NCBI GenBank assembly: GCA_949299535.1
Contig: CASGAQ010000006.1
Span: 1 to 64,000, forward strand
Length of the DNA stretch: 64,000 bases
DNA from: an uncultured Eubacteriales bacterium
GTDB lineage: Bacteria; Bacillota; Clostridia; Oscillospirales; CAG-272
Direction: 5' to 3'
Part shown: piece after piece, positions 1-7,325 of the stretch
How the letters are laid out: each line of letters begins with the position of its first letter
How positions within the stretch are numbered: position 1 is the stretch's first letter
Notes under the pieces: model-generated
What the model was told of the DNA's origin: nothing
Seen by the model: only the letters and a program-made list of their open reading frames with translations
Databases searched by the model: none
Program-made: the position numbers and the translations under genes

Positions 1-48
1 CTTCAGTCGGGCTACGCCCTCCCTCCGTCAGAAAAATCAATTCTCCAT
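1..48. repeat. Possible fragment of a dispersed hairpin repeat
   Basis: The first bases (GGCTACGCCCTCCCTCCGT) resemble the core of the hairpin repeats at 47228-47280 and 52330-52386, which also carry a CTTC/CGG/TAC/CCTCC pattern. The element is cut by the window edge, so its full form is not visible. The rest of 49-192 is AT-rich with no gene. I could not find a convincing sigma-H promoter for spoIIAA in it. Confidence 0.3.
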
Positions 49-192
49 AGACAAAACTCTTTCGCTTTTTCCGGTCTCACATCATTGACAAACGAACAAT
101 AATTATCAGCACAATATAGAATTTTATGTATACAACAGTCGAAATATTATTGAAATAAGTCCTCACAATATGACAATATTCTCACAAAAAAA

Positions 193-224
193 ATGGTATC
201 CTTTTTCAAGGATATCATTTTTTT
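193..224 (+). terminator. Terminator-like hairpin just before spoIIAA
   Basis: ATGGTATCC (193-201) pairs with GGATATCAT (210-218), with one G-T wobble and a 7-nt loop, followed by a run of T. It has intrinsic-terminator form, yet it ends only about 4 nt before the spoIIAA Shine-Dalgarno (GGAGGA, 228-233). Either it terminates an upstream gene and the spoIIA promoter overlaps it, or it lies in the spoIIA leader. Confidence 0.55.
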
Positions 225-239
225 GTTGGAGGACGTTAA

Positions 240-563
240 ATGGAGAATCTTTCCCTTTCATGCCGAGACGATATGATCACGGCAAAGTTGAAAAACGAAA
301 TAGACCATCACAGCGCTGTCGCCGTCAGAACAGAGATAGATAATATGCTTTATAAAGAGATGCCCAAACGACTTATCTTCGATCTTTCCGAAGTTAATTT
401 TATGGATAGTTCCGGGCTTGGTCTTGTACTCGGCAGATACGCCAAGGCAAAAGAACTCGGTATAGAGGTAATAATAAAAAATCCGTCAAAGCGGACTGAA
501 AAAATTTTCCGAATGGCAGGCACGGACAAGTTTATAAAAATAATTCATGATAAGGAGATTTAA
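240..563 (+). CDS. spoIIAA: Anti-sigma-F factor antagonist SpoIIAA
   Basis: A single STAS-domain protein of 107 residues, close to the family length. In the forespore, dephosphorylated SpoIIAA binds SpoIIAB and frees sigma-F. The phosphorylation loop reads NFMDSSGLG with the acceptor serine at residue 58, the same number as in Bacillus subtilis. The start has GGAGGA 6 nt upstream. It is the first gene of the spoIIA operon, 4 nt before spoIIAB, as expected for fixed stoichiometry with its partner. Confidence 0.96.
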   Translation: MENLSLSCRDDMITAKLKNEIDHHSAVAVRTEIDNMLYKEMPKRLIFDLSEVNFMDSSGLGLVLGRYAKAKELGIEVIIKNPSKRTEKIFRMAGTDKFIKIIHDKEI

Positions 564-567
564 AAAA

Positions 568-1008
568 ATGAATCAGATCAATGAAATAAAATGCACATTT
601 CTTTCTCTGTCTCAAAACGAAGGACTGGCACGAAGCATAGTTTCGGGTTTCCTGCTTCCGCTCGATCCGGATGTGGAGGAACTTGCCGACCTGCGCTGCG
701 CCGTGTCCGAAGCCGTAACAAACTGTATAGTTCATGCATATAAAAAAGGCGCAGGAAAGATATATCTTACCCTGCGCGCTTATGACGACAGAACTTTCAA
801 AATGATAGTTGCAGACAAAGGCTGCGGTATTCCCGATGTTGCGCTTGCAAGAAAGCCTCTTTATACAACACTTCCCGGTGAGGACAGATGCGGAATGGGA
901 TTTTCAATAATGGAGAGCTTTTCCGACAAACTCGACGTAAAATCTCAGATAGGCAAAGGTACACGCGTAACGCTGACTAAAAAACTTTCCTCGGGCGATA
1001 ATACATAA
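568..1008 (+). CDS. spoIIAB: Anti-sigma-F factor / serine kinase SpoIIAB
   Basis: A GHKL-type ATPase that holds sigma-F inactive and phosphorylates SpoIIAA. Bergerat-fold boxes are visible: the N box EAVTNCIVHAY (about residues 48-58), the G1 box ADKGCGIPD (about 82-90) and the G2 box CGMGFSIM (about 108-115). I chose the ATG at 568 because AAGGAG lies 10 nt upstream; an upstream in-frame start at 547 would overlap spoIIAA and add seven non-conserved residues. The product is 146 residues, matching the family. Confidence 0.96.
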   Translation: MNQINEIKCTFLSLSQNEGLARSIVSGFLLPLDPDVEELADLRCAVSEAVTNCIVHAYKKGAGKIYLTLRAYDDRTFKMIVADKGCGIPDVALARKPLYTTLPGEDRCGMGFSIMESFSDKLDVKSQIGKGTRVTLTKKLSSGDNT

Positions 1009-1030
1009 TCTAATTAACGGAGGTAAAAAA

Positions 1031-1768
1031 ATGCCCGCAACAGAGGAAAAGCAAAAAAGCGAAAAAAATCTTGAACTTATAAGAAAAGCGCAAAATGGGG
1101 ATAAAAAGGCAATGGAGGTTTTAATATCCGACAATATCGGACTTGTAAAAAACATTGCACGGCGTTTTTTCGGCAGAGGCATAGAATACGAGGATATCGT
1201 TCAAATCGGCACGATAGGCATGATAAAAGCCGCCAAAAGCTTTGACGAAAGCTACAATACTGTTTTCTCGACATATGCCGTTCCGCTTATAATAGGCGAA
1301 ATAAGGCGCTTTATGCGCGATGACGGCATTATCAAAGTGAGCAGAGATGTGCGTAGAAAAGGTTCGATAATCCTTCATGCCAAAGAAGAATTTCAAAAAG
1401 AACATCAGCGCGAACCCAAGATTTCCGAACTCGCCGAAATATGCGGATTTTCCGAAGAAGAAGTTGTATATGCTCTCGACGCCTCAAGCCCCGTCTCTTC
1501 TCTTCAGGAAAGTGTCGGCAACGGCGACAACTCCGCAACAATAGAAGAAATGACGGCTTCCGATACAAACGAAATAGAAAACGTCATAGATAACATCGCT
1601 TTACGTGAAGCGATCTCTCATTTGTGCGAAGAACAGCGCAAGATAGTTCATCTGCGCTTCTTCAAGGAGCTGTCACAACAGCAAACAGCAGAAATACTTG
1701 GACTTACTCAAGTAAAAATTTCACGCGAAGAAAAAAAGATTTTTGCCCTGCTCCGAAAAGAACTGTAA
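1031..1768 (+). CDS. sigF: RNA polymerase sporulation sigma factor sigma-F
   Basis: A 245-residue sigma-70 family factor that directs early forespore transcription. Region 2 is clear (IGLVKNIARRFFGRG, then DIVQIGTIGMIKAAKSF and a -10 recognition stretch ending GEIRRFMRDDG). Region 3 follows, and region 4 ends in the helix-turn-helix ELSQQQTAEILGLTQVKISR. GGAGG lies 7 nt before the ATG. It is third in the spoIIA operon, 22 nt after spoIIAB. Position and order separate it from the similar sigma-B and sigma-G factors. Confidence 0.95.
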   Translation: MPATEEKQKSEKNLELIRKAQNGDKKAMEVLISDNIGLVKNIARRFFGRGIEYEDIVQIGTIGMIKAAKSFDESYNTVFSTYAVPLIIGEIRRFMRDDGIIKVSRDVRRKGSIILHAKEEFQKEHQREPKISELAEICGFSEEEVVYALDASSPVSSLQESVGNGDNSATIEEMTASDTNEIENVIDNIALREAISHLCEEQRKIVHLRFFKELSQQQTAEILGLTQVKISREEKKIFALLRKEL

Positions 1769-1809
1769 GTATATCGAAAAGCTCGCCTTAGACAGGAAAA
1801 TGTTTTTTA

Positions 1810-3441
1810 TTACAGTTTTGAAATATGCTCAAAGACCTTATCCGTGCTCCAGAAATACATCTCATATTTGAATCGTTTTTTAAATCCGCAACGTTCCATC
1901 ATGGATTCAACATTGGGATGTACACAGGAGAAGTAAACCATTTTCCCGCTTTGAACAAGCCGCTCGCAGTATTCCTTAAGCGCTTCAATGCCGGAGATAT
2001 CGGCGACCGTAACTCCTCTCATCGAGAAAATAATATTATAATTTTCTCCAAGGGCACTTATTTTTTCTTCGAGTTTTGAACAAGTGCCGAAATAAAGAGG
2101 CCCTGAAATGTAAACTACGCAAGTATGTTTCAGCTTTTCAGTGTCAACTTTGCTTTTGTCAAGGCGGTCTACGTCAATTTCCGCAACGCTGACCTGCATA
2201 TCAGAAACCTTAACCACAAACATTATGATCGAAAAAGCAATGCCTATGAGAATTGCTACCACAAGGTCAAAAATCACCGTAGCAATCATCGTTATGAGGA
2301 ACTGGAAAATCGCTGTTTTTATTTTTTTGCTGAAAATAGACTTAATAGCGCTCCATTCATTCATACGCCAAGCAGTTACAATAAGCACGCCGGCAAGAGC
2401 ACACAAAGGAATCTGTGACATAACTCCGCCGAGTGCAAACATTGAAAGAAGCAGAACGAGCGCGTGTATAACGGAGGTGAGTCTTGTCTGACCGCCGGCT
2501 TTTATCGCAACGCTTGTTCTTGCAATGGCAGCTGTTGCAGGAACGCCTCCGAACAGGGGAATAACAATATTGCCTATGCCCTGTGCTAACAGCTCAACAT
2601 CAGCAGCGAGTTTTTCATTTTTCATACGGCCTGCACTCGCGCCGCATAAAAGGGATTCGATAAGTCCAAGTGCCGCAATTGAGATTGCGGGCATGATCAT
2701 GCTTGTAATTATATCGAGCTCGATTTTGGTAAAATCAAGACGCTCTTCAAGAAAAATGCTTTTAGGAATTTCGCCTACAACCGGCACATCAAATGTAAAA
2801 ATTATATTGGCGGCAGTAGCAAGCACTATTGCAACCAATGAACTCGGGCAGTATGCGGAAAGCTTTTTTGGGTATATAAACATAAAAAGTATAACCGCGC
2901 CGCCTATAATCAGCGAGGTTATGTTAAGAGTCTGAGGCAAACGGAAATAGCTGATTATCTTTTCAATATTGGAAAGACCTTCGCTCTGCAGACCTGTTAG
3001 ATTGTTGATCTGTCCCAATGCGATTATGACCGCTATTCCGCTCGTAAAGCCTGTGATAACAGGCATCGGCAGATAAGAAACCAATCCGCCCAGTTTGAAC
3101 AGACCGCATATCACCAGCAAAATGCCTGACAAAAAACAAGCTGCAAAAACACCTTGAAGACCATACTGAGCAACCAGCGAAACCAAAATAGCCGTCATGG
3201 CGCCGGTAGGTCCGCTTATCTGATAAGAGCCGCCGGAAAGACCGCCGATAAGTACACCCGCTATAATGGCAGTAACAAGTCCTGCCGCCGCAGACGCGCC
3301 TGAGCTTACACCGAAAGCCAACGCCAATGGTAATGCCACAGCCGCTACCGTTATGCCGGCCAGCAAGTCCTTTCCGAATCGTTTTGCGTTGTAGCCGCGA
3401 AATTCACGACGCACTACATTTACATAATCCTTAATAATCAT
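1810..3441 (-). CDS. SulP-family anion permease with C-terminal STAS domain
   Basis: A 543-residue inner-membrane secondary transporter. The first ~400 residues carry many hydrophobic helices, including the SulP pattern GVLIGGLSGGSYQISGPTGA in TM3 and a second PLFGGVPATAAIART segment. A STAS domain covers about residues 435-530. SulP proteins carry sulfate, bicarbonate or dicarboxylates; the substrate cannot be read here. I start at the ATG at 3441, which has GGAG 8 nt upstream, rather than a TTG 18 nt earlier. It ends convergently with sigF. Confidence 0.9.
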   Translation of the reverse strand: MIIKDYVNVVRREFRGYNAKRFGKDLLAGITVAAVALPLALAFGVSSGASAAAGLVTAIIAGVLIGGLSGGSYQISGPTGAMTAILVSLVAQYGLQGVFAACFLSGILLVICGLFKLGGLVSYLPMPVITGFTSGIAVIIALGQINNLTGLQSEGLSNIEKIISYFRLPQTLNITSLIIGGAVILFMFIYPKKLSAYCPSSLVAIVLATAANIIFTFDVPVVGEIPKSIFLEERLDFTKIELDIITSMIMPAISIAALGLIESLLCGASAGRMKNEKLAADVELLAQGIGNIVIPLFGGVPATAAIARTSVAIKAGGQTRLTSVIHALVLLLSMFALGGVMSQIPLCALAGVLIVTAWRMNEWSAIKSIFSKKIKTAIFQFLITMIATVIFDLVVAILIGIAFSIIMFVVKVSDMQVSVAEIDVDRLDKSKVDTEKLKHTCVVYISGPLYFGTCSKLEEKISALGENYNIIFSMRGVTVADISGIEALKEYCERLVQSGKMVYFSCVHPNVESMMERCGFKKRFKYEMYFWSTDKVFEHISKL

Positions 3442-3622
3442 GACTATTCTCCAAACCAAAAAAATACCTTATATATTTTACACCTGATTTTCTCAAAGTC
3501 AAGTGTAAAAATGTGATTTGTATCAATTTAATTAAATTAAAATATTAAATCTGTTTCTGTAAATAAAAAGCTATTAAAAATTTAAGCAAAAATCACTATC
3601 TTTACAGACAATTTTGTTGTAT

Positions 3623-3659
3623 AAAAATAATCCATCTGCTTAGTAGATGGATTATTTTT
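3623..3659 (-). terminator. Strong terminator after the PAP2-like gene
   Basis: A perfect 15-bp stem (3623-3637 with 3645-3659) and a 7-nt loop, with U-rich ends on both strands. It sits just past the stop of the gene at 3665 and before the SulP start region. Confidence 0.75.
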
Positions 3660-3664
3660 ATACA

Positions 3665-4363
3665 TTATTTTAAGACAGGCGCTCTGAACGGCTTTTCGCT
3701 GTATGCCCTGCGGTTCTTTTTTATCATATGACGTTTAATATAGACATAAACTATGATGTAAAGCACAACGCACCAAACCAGCGCCCAAAATACGTCAAGA
3801 ACCGAATGTTGTTTACAGAAACAAGTGGACATACATATCAGCACCGTCAGCACACCGGAAAGCGCAACGAGCCATTTCCTTTTGCGGAGTTTTTCGCAAT
3901 CCAAAAAAGCAAAGAACACGGCAAATGAACCTATACAATGTATACTCGGCAAAACATTTGTATTAGTATCGGTTTTGTAAATATAGCCCATTATTCTTGT
4001 CAAGATATTGTCATTTTCGAAATATGACGGTCGGAGGTTTTGCCCGTTCGGAAAAATGATATAGAATAAAAGTGAAGATGAAAATCCGATTATAATAAAC
4101 CACATATATCTGCGAAAAGCATCGGGGTCGGCAAAGAACAAGTAAATACCGGTAATAGCCATAAAAGGATACCAAAGTATGTAAGGTATTACAAACCATT
4201 CGCAGAAAGGTATCTTATCGTCAAGAGCCACATATGATATCCAATAATTATCATTCCATGAAACGATCTCCCCTTCAATAAATGCAAAAGCAATTATATA
4301 TAAGGGAACATAAAGCAACATCAAAAGGTGCTTGTATTTATAAAACAAAGATTTTATTTTCAT
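3665..4363 (-). CDS. PAP2-superfamily membrane protein
   Basis: A 232-residue integral membrane protein with about six hydrophobic helices. Two PAP2 phosphatase signatures are visible: NVLPSIHC (phosphatase motif 2, PSxH-like) and CKQHSVLDVFWA (motif 3, with catalytic His and Asp). Motif 1, normally KxxxxxxRP, is only weakly suggested by NGQNLRPSYF. Such proteins remove phosphate from lipids or make phospholipid head-group exchanges. AAGGA lies 8 nt upstream of the start. The next gene on this strand begins 17 nt away, so they may be co-transcribed. Confidence 0.75.
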   Translation of the reverse strand: MKIKSLFYKYKHLLMLLYVPLYIIAFAFIEGEIVSWNDNYWISYVALDDKIPFCEWFVIPYILWYPFMAITGIYLFFADPDAFRRYMWFIIIGFSSSLLFYIIFPNGQNLRPSYFENDNILTRIMGYIYKTDTNTNVLPSIHCIGSFAVFFAFLDCEKLRKRKWLVALSGVLTVLICMSTCFCKQHSVLDVFWALVWCVVLYIIVYVYIKRHMIKKNRRAYSEKPFRAPVLK

Positions 4364-4380
4364 TTTTATTCCTTATAAAA

Positions 4381-4968
4381 TCAATGTCGTACGTATGTGA
4401 CGACTACTCTTTCTCCGCCGTAATATTTCATGGTCGTAAGCAGATTGCTTGCGGCAGTAAAATAAACAGCCGTTTTTTTGCCTTTGATATCAAAAATCGC
4501 AAAATATACATCTTCTGCGTTTTTTGATTCGCTGAAATCCAGAGAAGTTTCACATTCATCAAGTTCTTTTTTATAATCCTCGTCGTTTACGGGATATATT
4601 CCGAGATTTTTCTCAAGACGAACATTCAAAACTTCTTTTGCTTTTGACCTGCCGCATATCTTGTATATGTGGAAATTTCCCTTTTCAACTATATATGTAT
4701 ATTCGATTTTGGAAAGATGCCATGTAGCAAGAAATGCTATCCATTCAGCGAACACGGCAGCAACAAAAACCGGCGCCATTTTTGTCCAAACAAAGCAAAT
4801 AAAAATGAATAAAACAAGAATCGCAACATAAAGAAGCATAAAGAGCGACCTTTTTATTATGATTTCTTTGTCTGTTTTTCTTGTAACGGAAAATTCCGCA
4901 TAATTTCCGACAGAGTTCTCCTCATTAAACGGAATACCGTTTGACTTTTTGATTTTTTCCTTTGCCAT
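4381..4968 (-). CDS. Two-helix membrane protein of unknown function
   Basis: A 195-residue protein. A hydrophilic N-terminus (about 1-40) precedes two adjacent transmembrane helices (about 41-85: LFMLLYVAILVLFIFICF and FVAAVFAEWIAFLATWHL), followed by a soluble C-terminal domain of about 105 residues. I recognise no catalytic motif. GGAG lies 10 nt before the ATG. It sits between the PAP2-like gene and the HAD phosphatase gene, all on the minus strand, but their shared role is unclear. Confidence 0.7.
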   Translation of the reverse strand: MAKEKIKKSNGIPFNEENSVGNYAEFSVTRKTDKEIIIKRSLFMLLYVAILVLFIFICFVWTKMAPVFVAAVFAEWIAFLATWHLSKIEYTYIVEKGNFHIYKICGRSKAKEVLNVRLEKNLGIYPVNDEDYKKELDECETSLDFSESKNAEDVYFAIFDIKGKKTAVYFTAASNLLTTMKYYGGERVVVTYVRH

Positions 4969-4992
4969 TATATTATTCTCCTTATAATGTAA

Positions 4993-5799
4993 TTATTTTA
5001 TAGCGTCCAAAATAACGGAACAGTCGCTTACCGTTATGTCGGGACGAAATTTGCTTTCTTCCGCCATTTGTTTCGTGGTCTCGCCCGAAAGCACGAGCAT
5101 AGATTTTATTCCTGCGTTTATTCCGCAAGCGATATCAGTATAAAGCCTGTCCCCTATTACAAGCGTATTCTCACGGCTCACAAGAGGATCGACTTTATGT
5201 GTTCTTTCAATGGCATAAAGCGGCATTTCCGGTTCGGGTTTGCCTATAAACAAAGGTCTTTTTCCCGTTGCGTTAAAGAGTGCGTCAGCGATGGAACCGC
5301 AGTCAGGTACAAAACCGTATTCCGTAGGACAGACATAATCCGGATTTGTCGCTATATAAGGAATATCTTTCTCTGTGAGCAAACGTGAAACATCATCTAA
5401 TTTTTTAAAAGTAAGTTCGGTGTCAAACCCCATAACAACACCTTCAACAGCGCTGTCATAATCCTCATAAACATCTATACCTTCGGCGATAAAAGCTTCT
5501 TTGAGCGCCTTAGTGCCCAAAACATAAAGTTTTTTACCGGCAAGATGTTTTTTTATGTACTCTGCCGTAACGGTCGTAGAGTTTACAAAATCCTCTTTTA
5601 CGGAATCTATACCCATCTTGCAGAGTTTTTCAACATAGCCGTCGATATTCTTAGATGAGTTATTCGTCATAAAAAGATAATGTTTACCCTGTGCTCTTAT
5701 TGTTTTTAAAAGTTCCGGAACAAACAGGAAAAGTTTGTTTCCGAGGTATATGGTGCCATCCATATCAAATAAAAACAAACGTATGCTTTTCAAATCCAT
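4993..5799 (-). CDS. HAD-IIA (NagD/p-nitrophenylphosphatase type) phosphatase
   Basis: A 268-residue haloacid dehalogenase-like hydrolase. The four HAD motifs are present: FLFDMDGTIYLGN (nucleophile Asp12, general acid Asp14), FMTNNSS, the lysine in IGKPEPEM, and VIGDRLYTDIACG. The cap between motifs II and III is of the C2 type, as in NagD. Such enzymes dephosphorylate small metabolites, and the substrate cannot be deduced. The ATG at 5799 has AGAGGT about 7 nt upstream. Confidence 0.9.
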   Translation of the reverse strand: MDLKSIRLFLFDMDGTIYLGNKLFLFVPELLKTIRAQGKHYLFMTNNSSKNIDGYVEKLCKMGIDSVKEDFVNSTTVTAEYIKKHLAGKKLYVLGTKALKEAFIAEGIDVYEDYDSAVEGVVMGFDTELTFKKLDDVSRLLTEKDIPYIATNPDYVCPTEYGFVPDCGSIADALFNATGKRPLFIGKPEPEMPLYAIERTHKVDPLVSRENTLVIGDRLYTDIACGINAGIKSMLVLSGETTKQMAEESKFRPDITVSDCSVILDAIK

Positions 5800-5931
5800 A
5801 GTTGTTTACCTCTTTACAAACATCATATCATATATTTTACAATCTTATTTTAATTTTGTCAACAACAAAACATAATGCTAATAAAATACTAATAATTTTT
5901 TGTTCGACACAAATTTATTGTTTAAAACATC

Positions 5932-5959
5932 TTGACAAAAATAAAAAAAATGTTATAAT
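5932..5959 (+). promoter_or_regulatory. Promoter of tRNA-Thr
   Basis: TTGACA (5932-5937), a 16-bp spacer and TATAAT (5954-5959), both perfect consensus boxes for the housekeeping sigma factor, 20 bp before the tRNA 5' end. Confidence 0.9.
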
Positions 5960-5979
5960 TATGGAGTACGTTAAATATT

Positions 5980-6055
5980 GCTGATATGGCTCAGTAGGTA
6001 GAGCACGTCCTTGGTAAGGACGAGGTCACGGGTTCAAATCCCGTTATCAGCTCCA
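5980..6055 (+). tRNA. tRNA-Thr (anticodon GGT)
   Basis: A full cloverleaf: acceptor stem GCTGATA/TATCAGC, D arm with GGCTCAGTAGGTAGAGC, anticodon stem CGTCC/GGACG around loop TTGGTAA (anticodon GGT), and T arm with GGTTCAAATCC. The 3' CCA is encoded. It stands alone with its own promoter and terminator. Confidence 0.97.
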
Positions 6056-6059
6056 GAAA

Positions 6060-6092
6060 AAGTCGGTTGTTTTGAAACAGCCGACTTTTTTA
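6060..6092 (+). terminator. Terminator of tRNA-Thr
   Basis: AAGTCGGTTGTTT pairs with AACAGCCGACTT around a short loop, followed by a T run. It begins five bases after the tRNA CCA. Confidence 0.85.
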
Positions 6093-6158
6093 TTTCTGAT
6101 ATAACAATTTGATTTTTCTCTTCACGAATGATAAACCAGTGAATAAATTCAAAACAAA

Positions 6159-6187
6159 ATGTGCCGCCTAAAAACGGCACATTTTAT
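6159..6187 (-). terminator. Terminator of the gene at 6193
   Basis: ATGTGCCG (6159-6166) pairs with CGGCACAT (6175-6182) around an 8-nt loop, with T-rich flanks on both strands. It lies just beyond the stop of the minus-strand gene. Confidence 0.7.
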
Positions 6188-6192
6188 TATTT

Positions 6193-7131
6193 TCATTCTT
6201 CAGTTTCTTCAACATGCGTTATAAACGTGAACTCATGGTCTGAAACGCCGTTGTTACCATATGTAACCTCACCGGTAACAATGCCTTCATCGTCTGTTTC
6301 GGCAACGCCGATGCTGCCGAGATTATAGAGAATATCCGAGAAAACTTCACCGAGTTTGTTGTTCAATTCGTCCGCCGTAGAATTTGTAGTTGAAAGAACG
6401 ACAGAAAGTATAGCTTTGCCGAGAGCGTCTTCTCTGTTGTTTACTTTAAGACTCTTAGAAGAAGTAATTATCTTACCGTTTTCATCTACCGTAAACGTAT
6501 GTTCACTTGCAAGAAAAACCTCTTCCGGTATAGTTATAAATCCGGCCGCAGCACCCAGATTTGCTTCGATTTGATTTTTGTAGGAAGATAGATTCGTCGA
6601 ACAAACAATGCGAATCATTCCTGCGCCGTCTTTGACCGATACCGTAAATTCGCGGATAGACATGCCTGTATCTTTAAGATATTGAACAGCTTTGCCGTCC
6701 CCTTCCGCCGCATTCTGCACGATATTATCAAAAATATAAGCAAGAGATGTATCTGTGTATTTTATAGCACGCTGCTTGGGATATGTAACTTTTTCCGATA
6801 TAATTGAAGAAAAATTTTCGCTGTCTGAAATGGAGCTGTCTTTGAATATGACCTCGTTTACTACTTTCTTTTCCTCTTCGACATTATACGGATTTTCAAC
6901 TACATCTTTTTCTTTAACAGAAGTAAGCTCATTAAAACTTTTGTAAATGCTTATGAGCTTCATATCGCCAAGACCGATGTCTTCAATGGCCTCTCCGCCT
7001 ATGGCGATGTTTTCCACACCAAGCTGACGGGGCGTGAGATTGATGATAACCGCGGAAGCGATTACCGTCAGTAATATTATCGCAAACAAAGCGCTGAAAA
7101 TACCGATAAGCACTTTTTTAAATATTTTCAT
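6193..7131 (-). CDS. Membrane-anchored extracytoplasmic protein, unknown
   Basis: A protein of 312 residues with one N-terminal transmembrane helix (VLIGIFSALFAIILLTVIASAVII, about residues 6-29) and a long hydrophilic remainder rich in acidic residues and beta-strand-like segments. No enzyme motif is seen. The start is uncertain: ATG at 7131 has GGAG 17 nt upstream, which is far, while a GTG at 7149 directly abuts that GGAG. I prefer 7131 because the KIFKK-then-helix start is typical. It is divergent from the GDPD-PHP gene. Confidence 0.65.
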   Translation of the reverse strand: MKIFKKVLIGIFSALFAIILLTVIASAVIINLTPRQLGVENIAIGGEAIEDIGLGDMKLISIYKSFNELTSVKEKDVVENPYNVEEEKKVVNEVIFKDSSISDSENFSSIISEKVTYPKQRAIKYTDTSLAYIFDNIVQNAAEGDGKAVQYLKDTGMSIREFTVSVKDGAGMIRIVCSTNLSSYKNQIEANLGAAAGFITIPEEVFLASEHTFTVDENGKIITSSKSLKVNNREDALGKAILSVVLSTTNSTADELNNKLGEVFSDILYNLGSIGVAETDDEGIVTGEVTYGNNGVSDHEFTFITHVEETEE

Positions 7132-7256
7132 ATGTAAATAATATAACACTCCTTGTATTGAATATTTATATAATTATTATATCAAACAGAACAAATAAAA
7201 TCAACTTTAATTCTATAAAATATATATTTTTTCGACATTATTTTCCGAAAATCAAC

Positions 7257-7285
7257 TTGATTATATCGATAATATGATATATAAT
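7257..7285 (+). promoter_or_regulatory. Promoter of the GDPD-PHP gene
   Basis: TTGATT (7257-7262), a 17-bp spacer and TATAAT (7280-7285), about 41 bp before the start codon. Confidence 0.7.
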
Positions 7286-7325
7286 ATTAGATTATAAAAC
7301 GTATAATTACAAGGAGACGATGACA

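Noticed and set aside
1810..2935. Plus-strand open frames opposite the SulP gene
   Set aside because: They mirror a well-supported membrane protein and have unlikely compositions; they are shadows.
7129..7149. GTG start at 7149 for the gene at 6193
   Set aside because: The GGAG directly touches this GTG, leaving no spacing; the later ATG starts a normal anchor helix.
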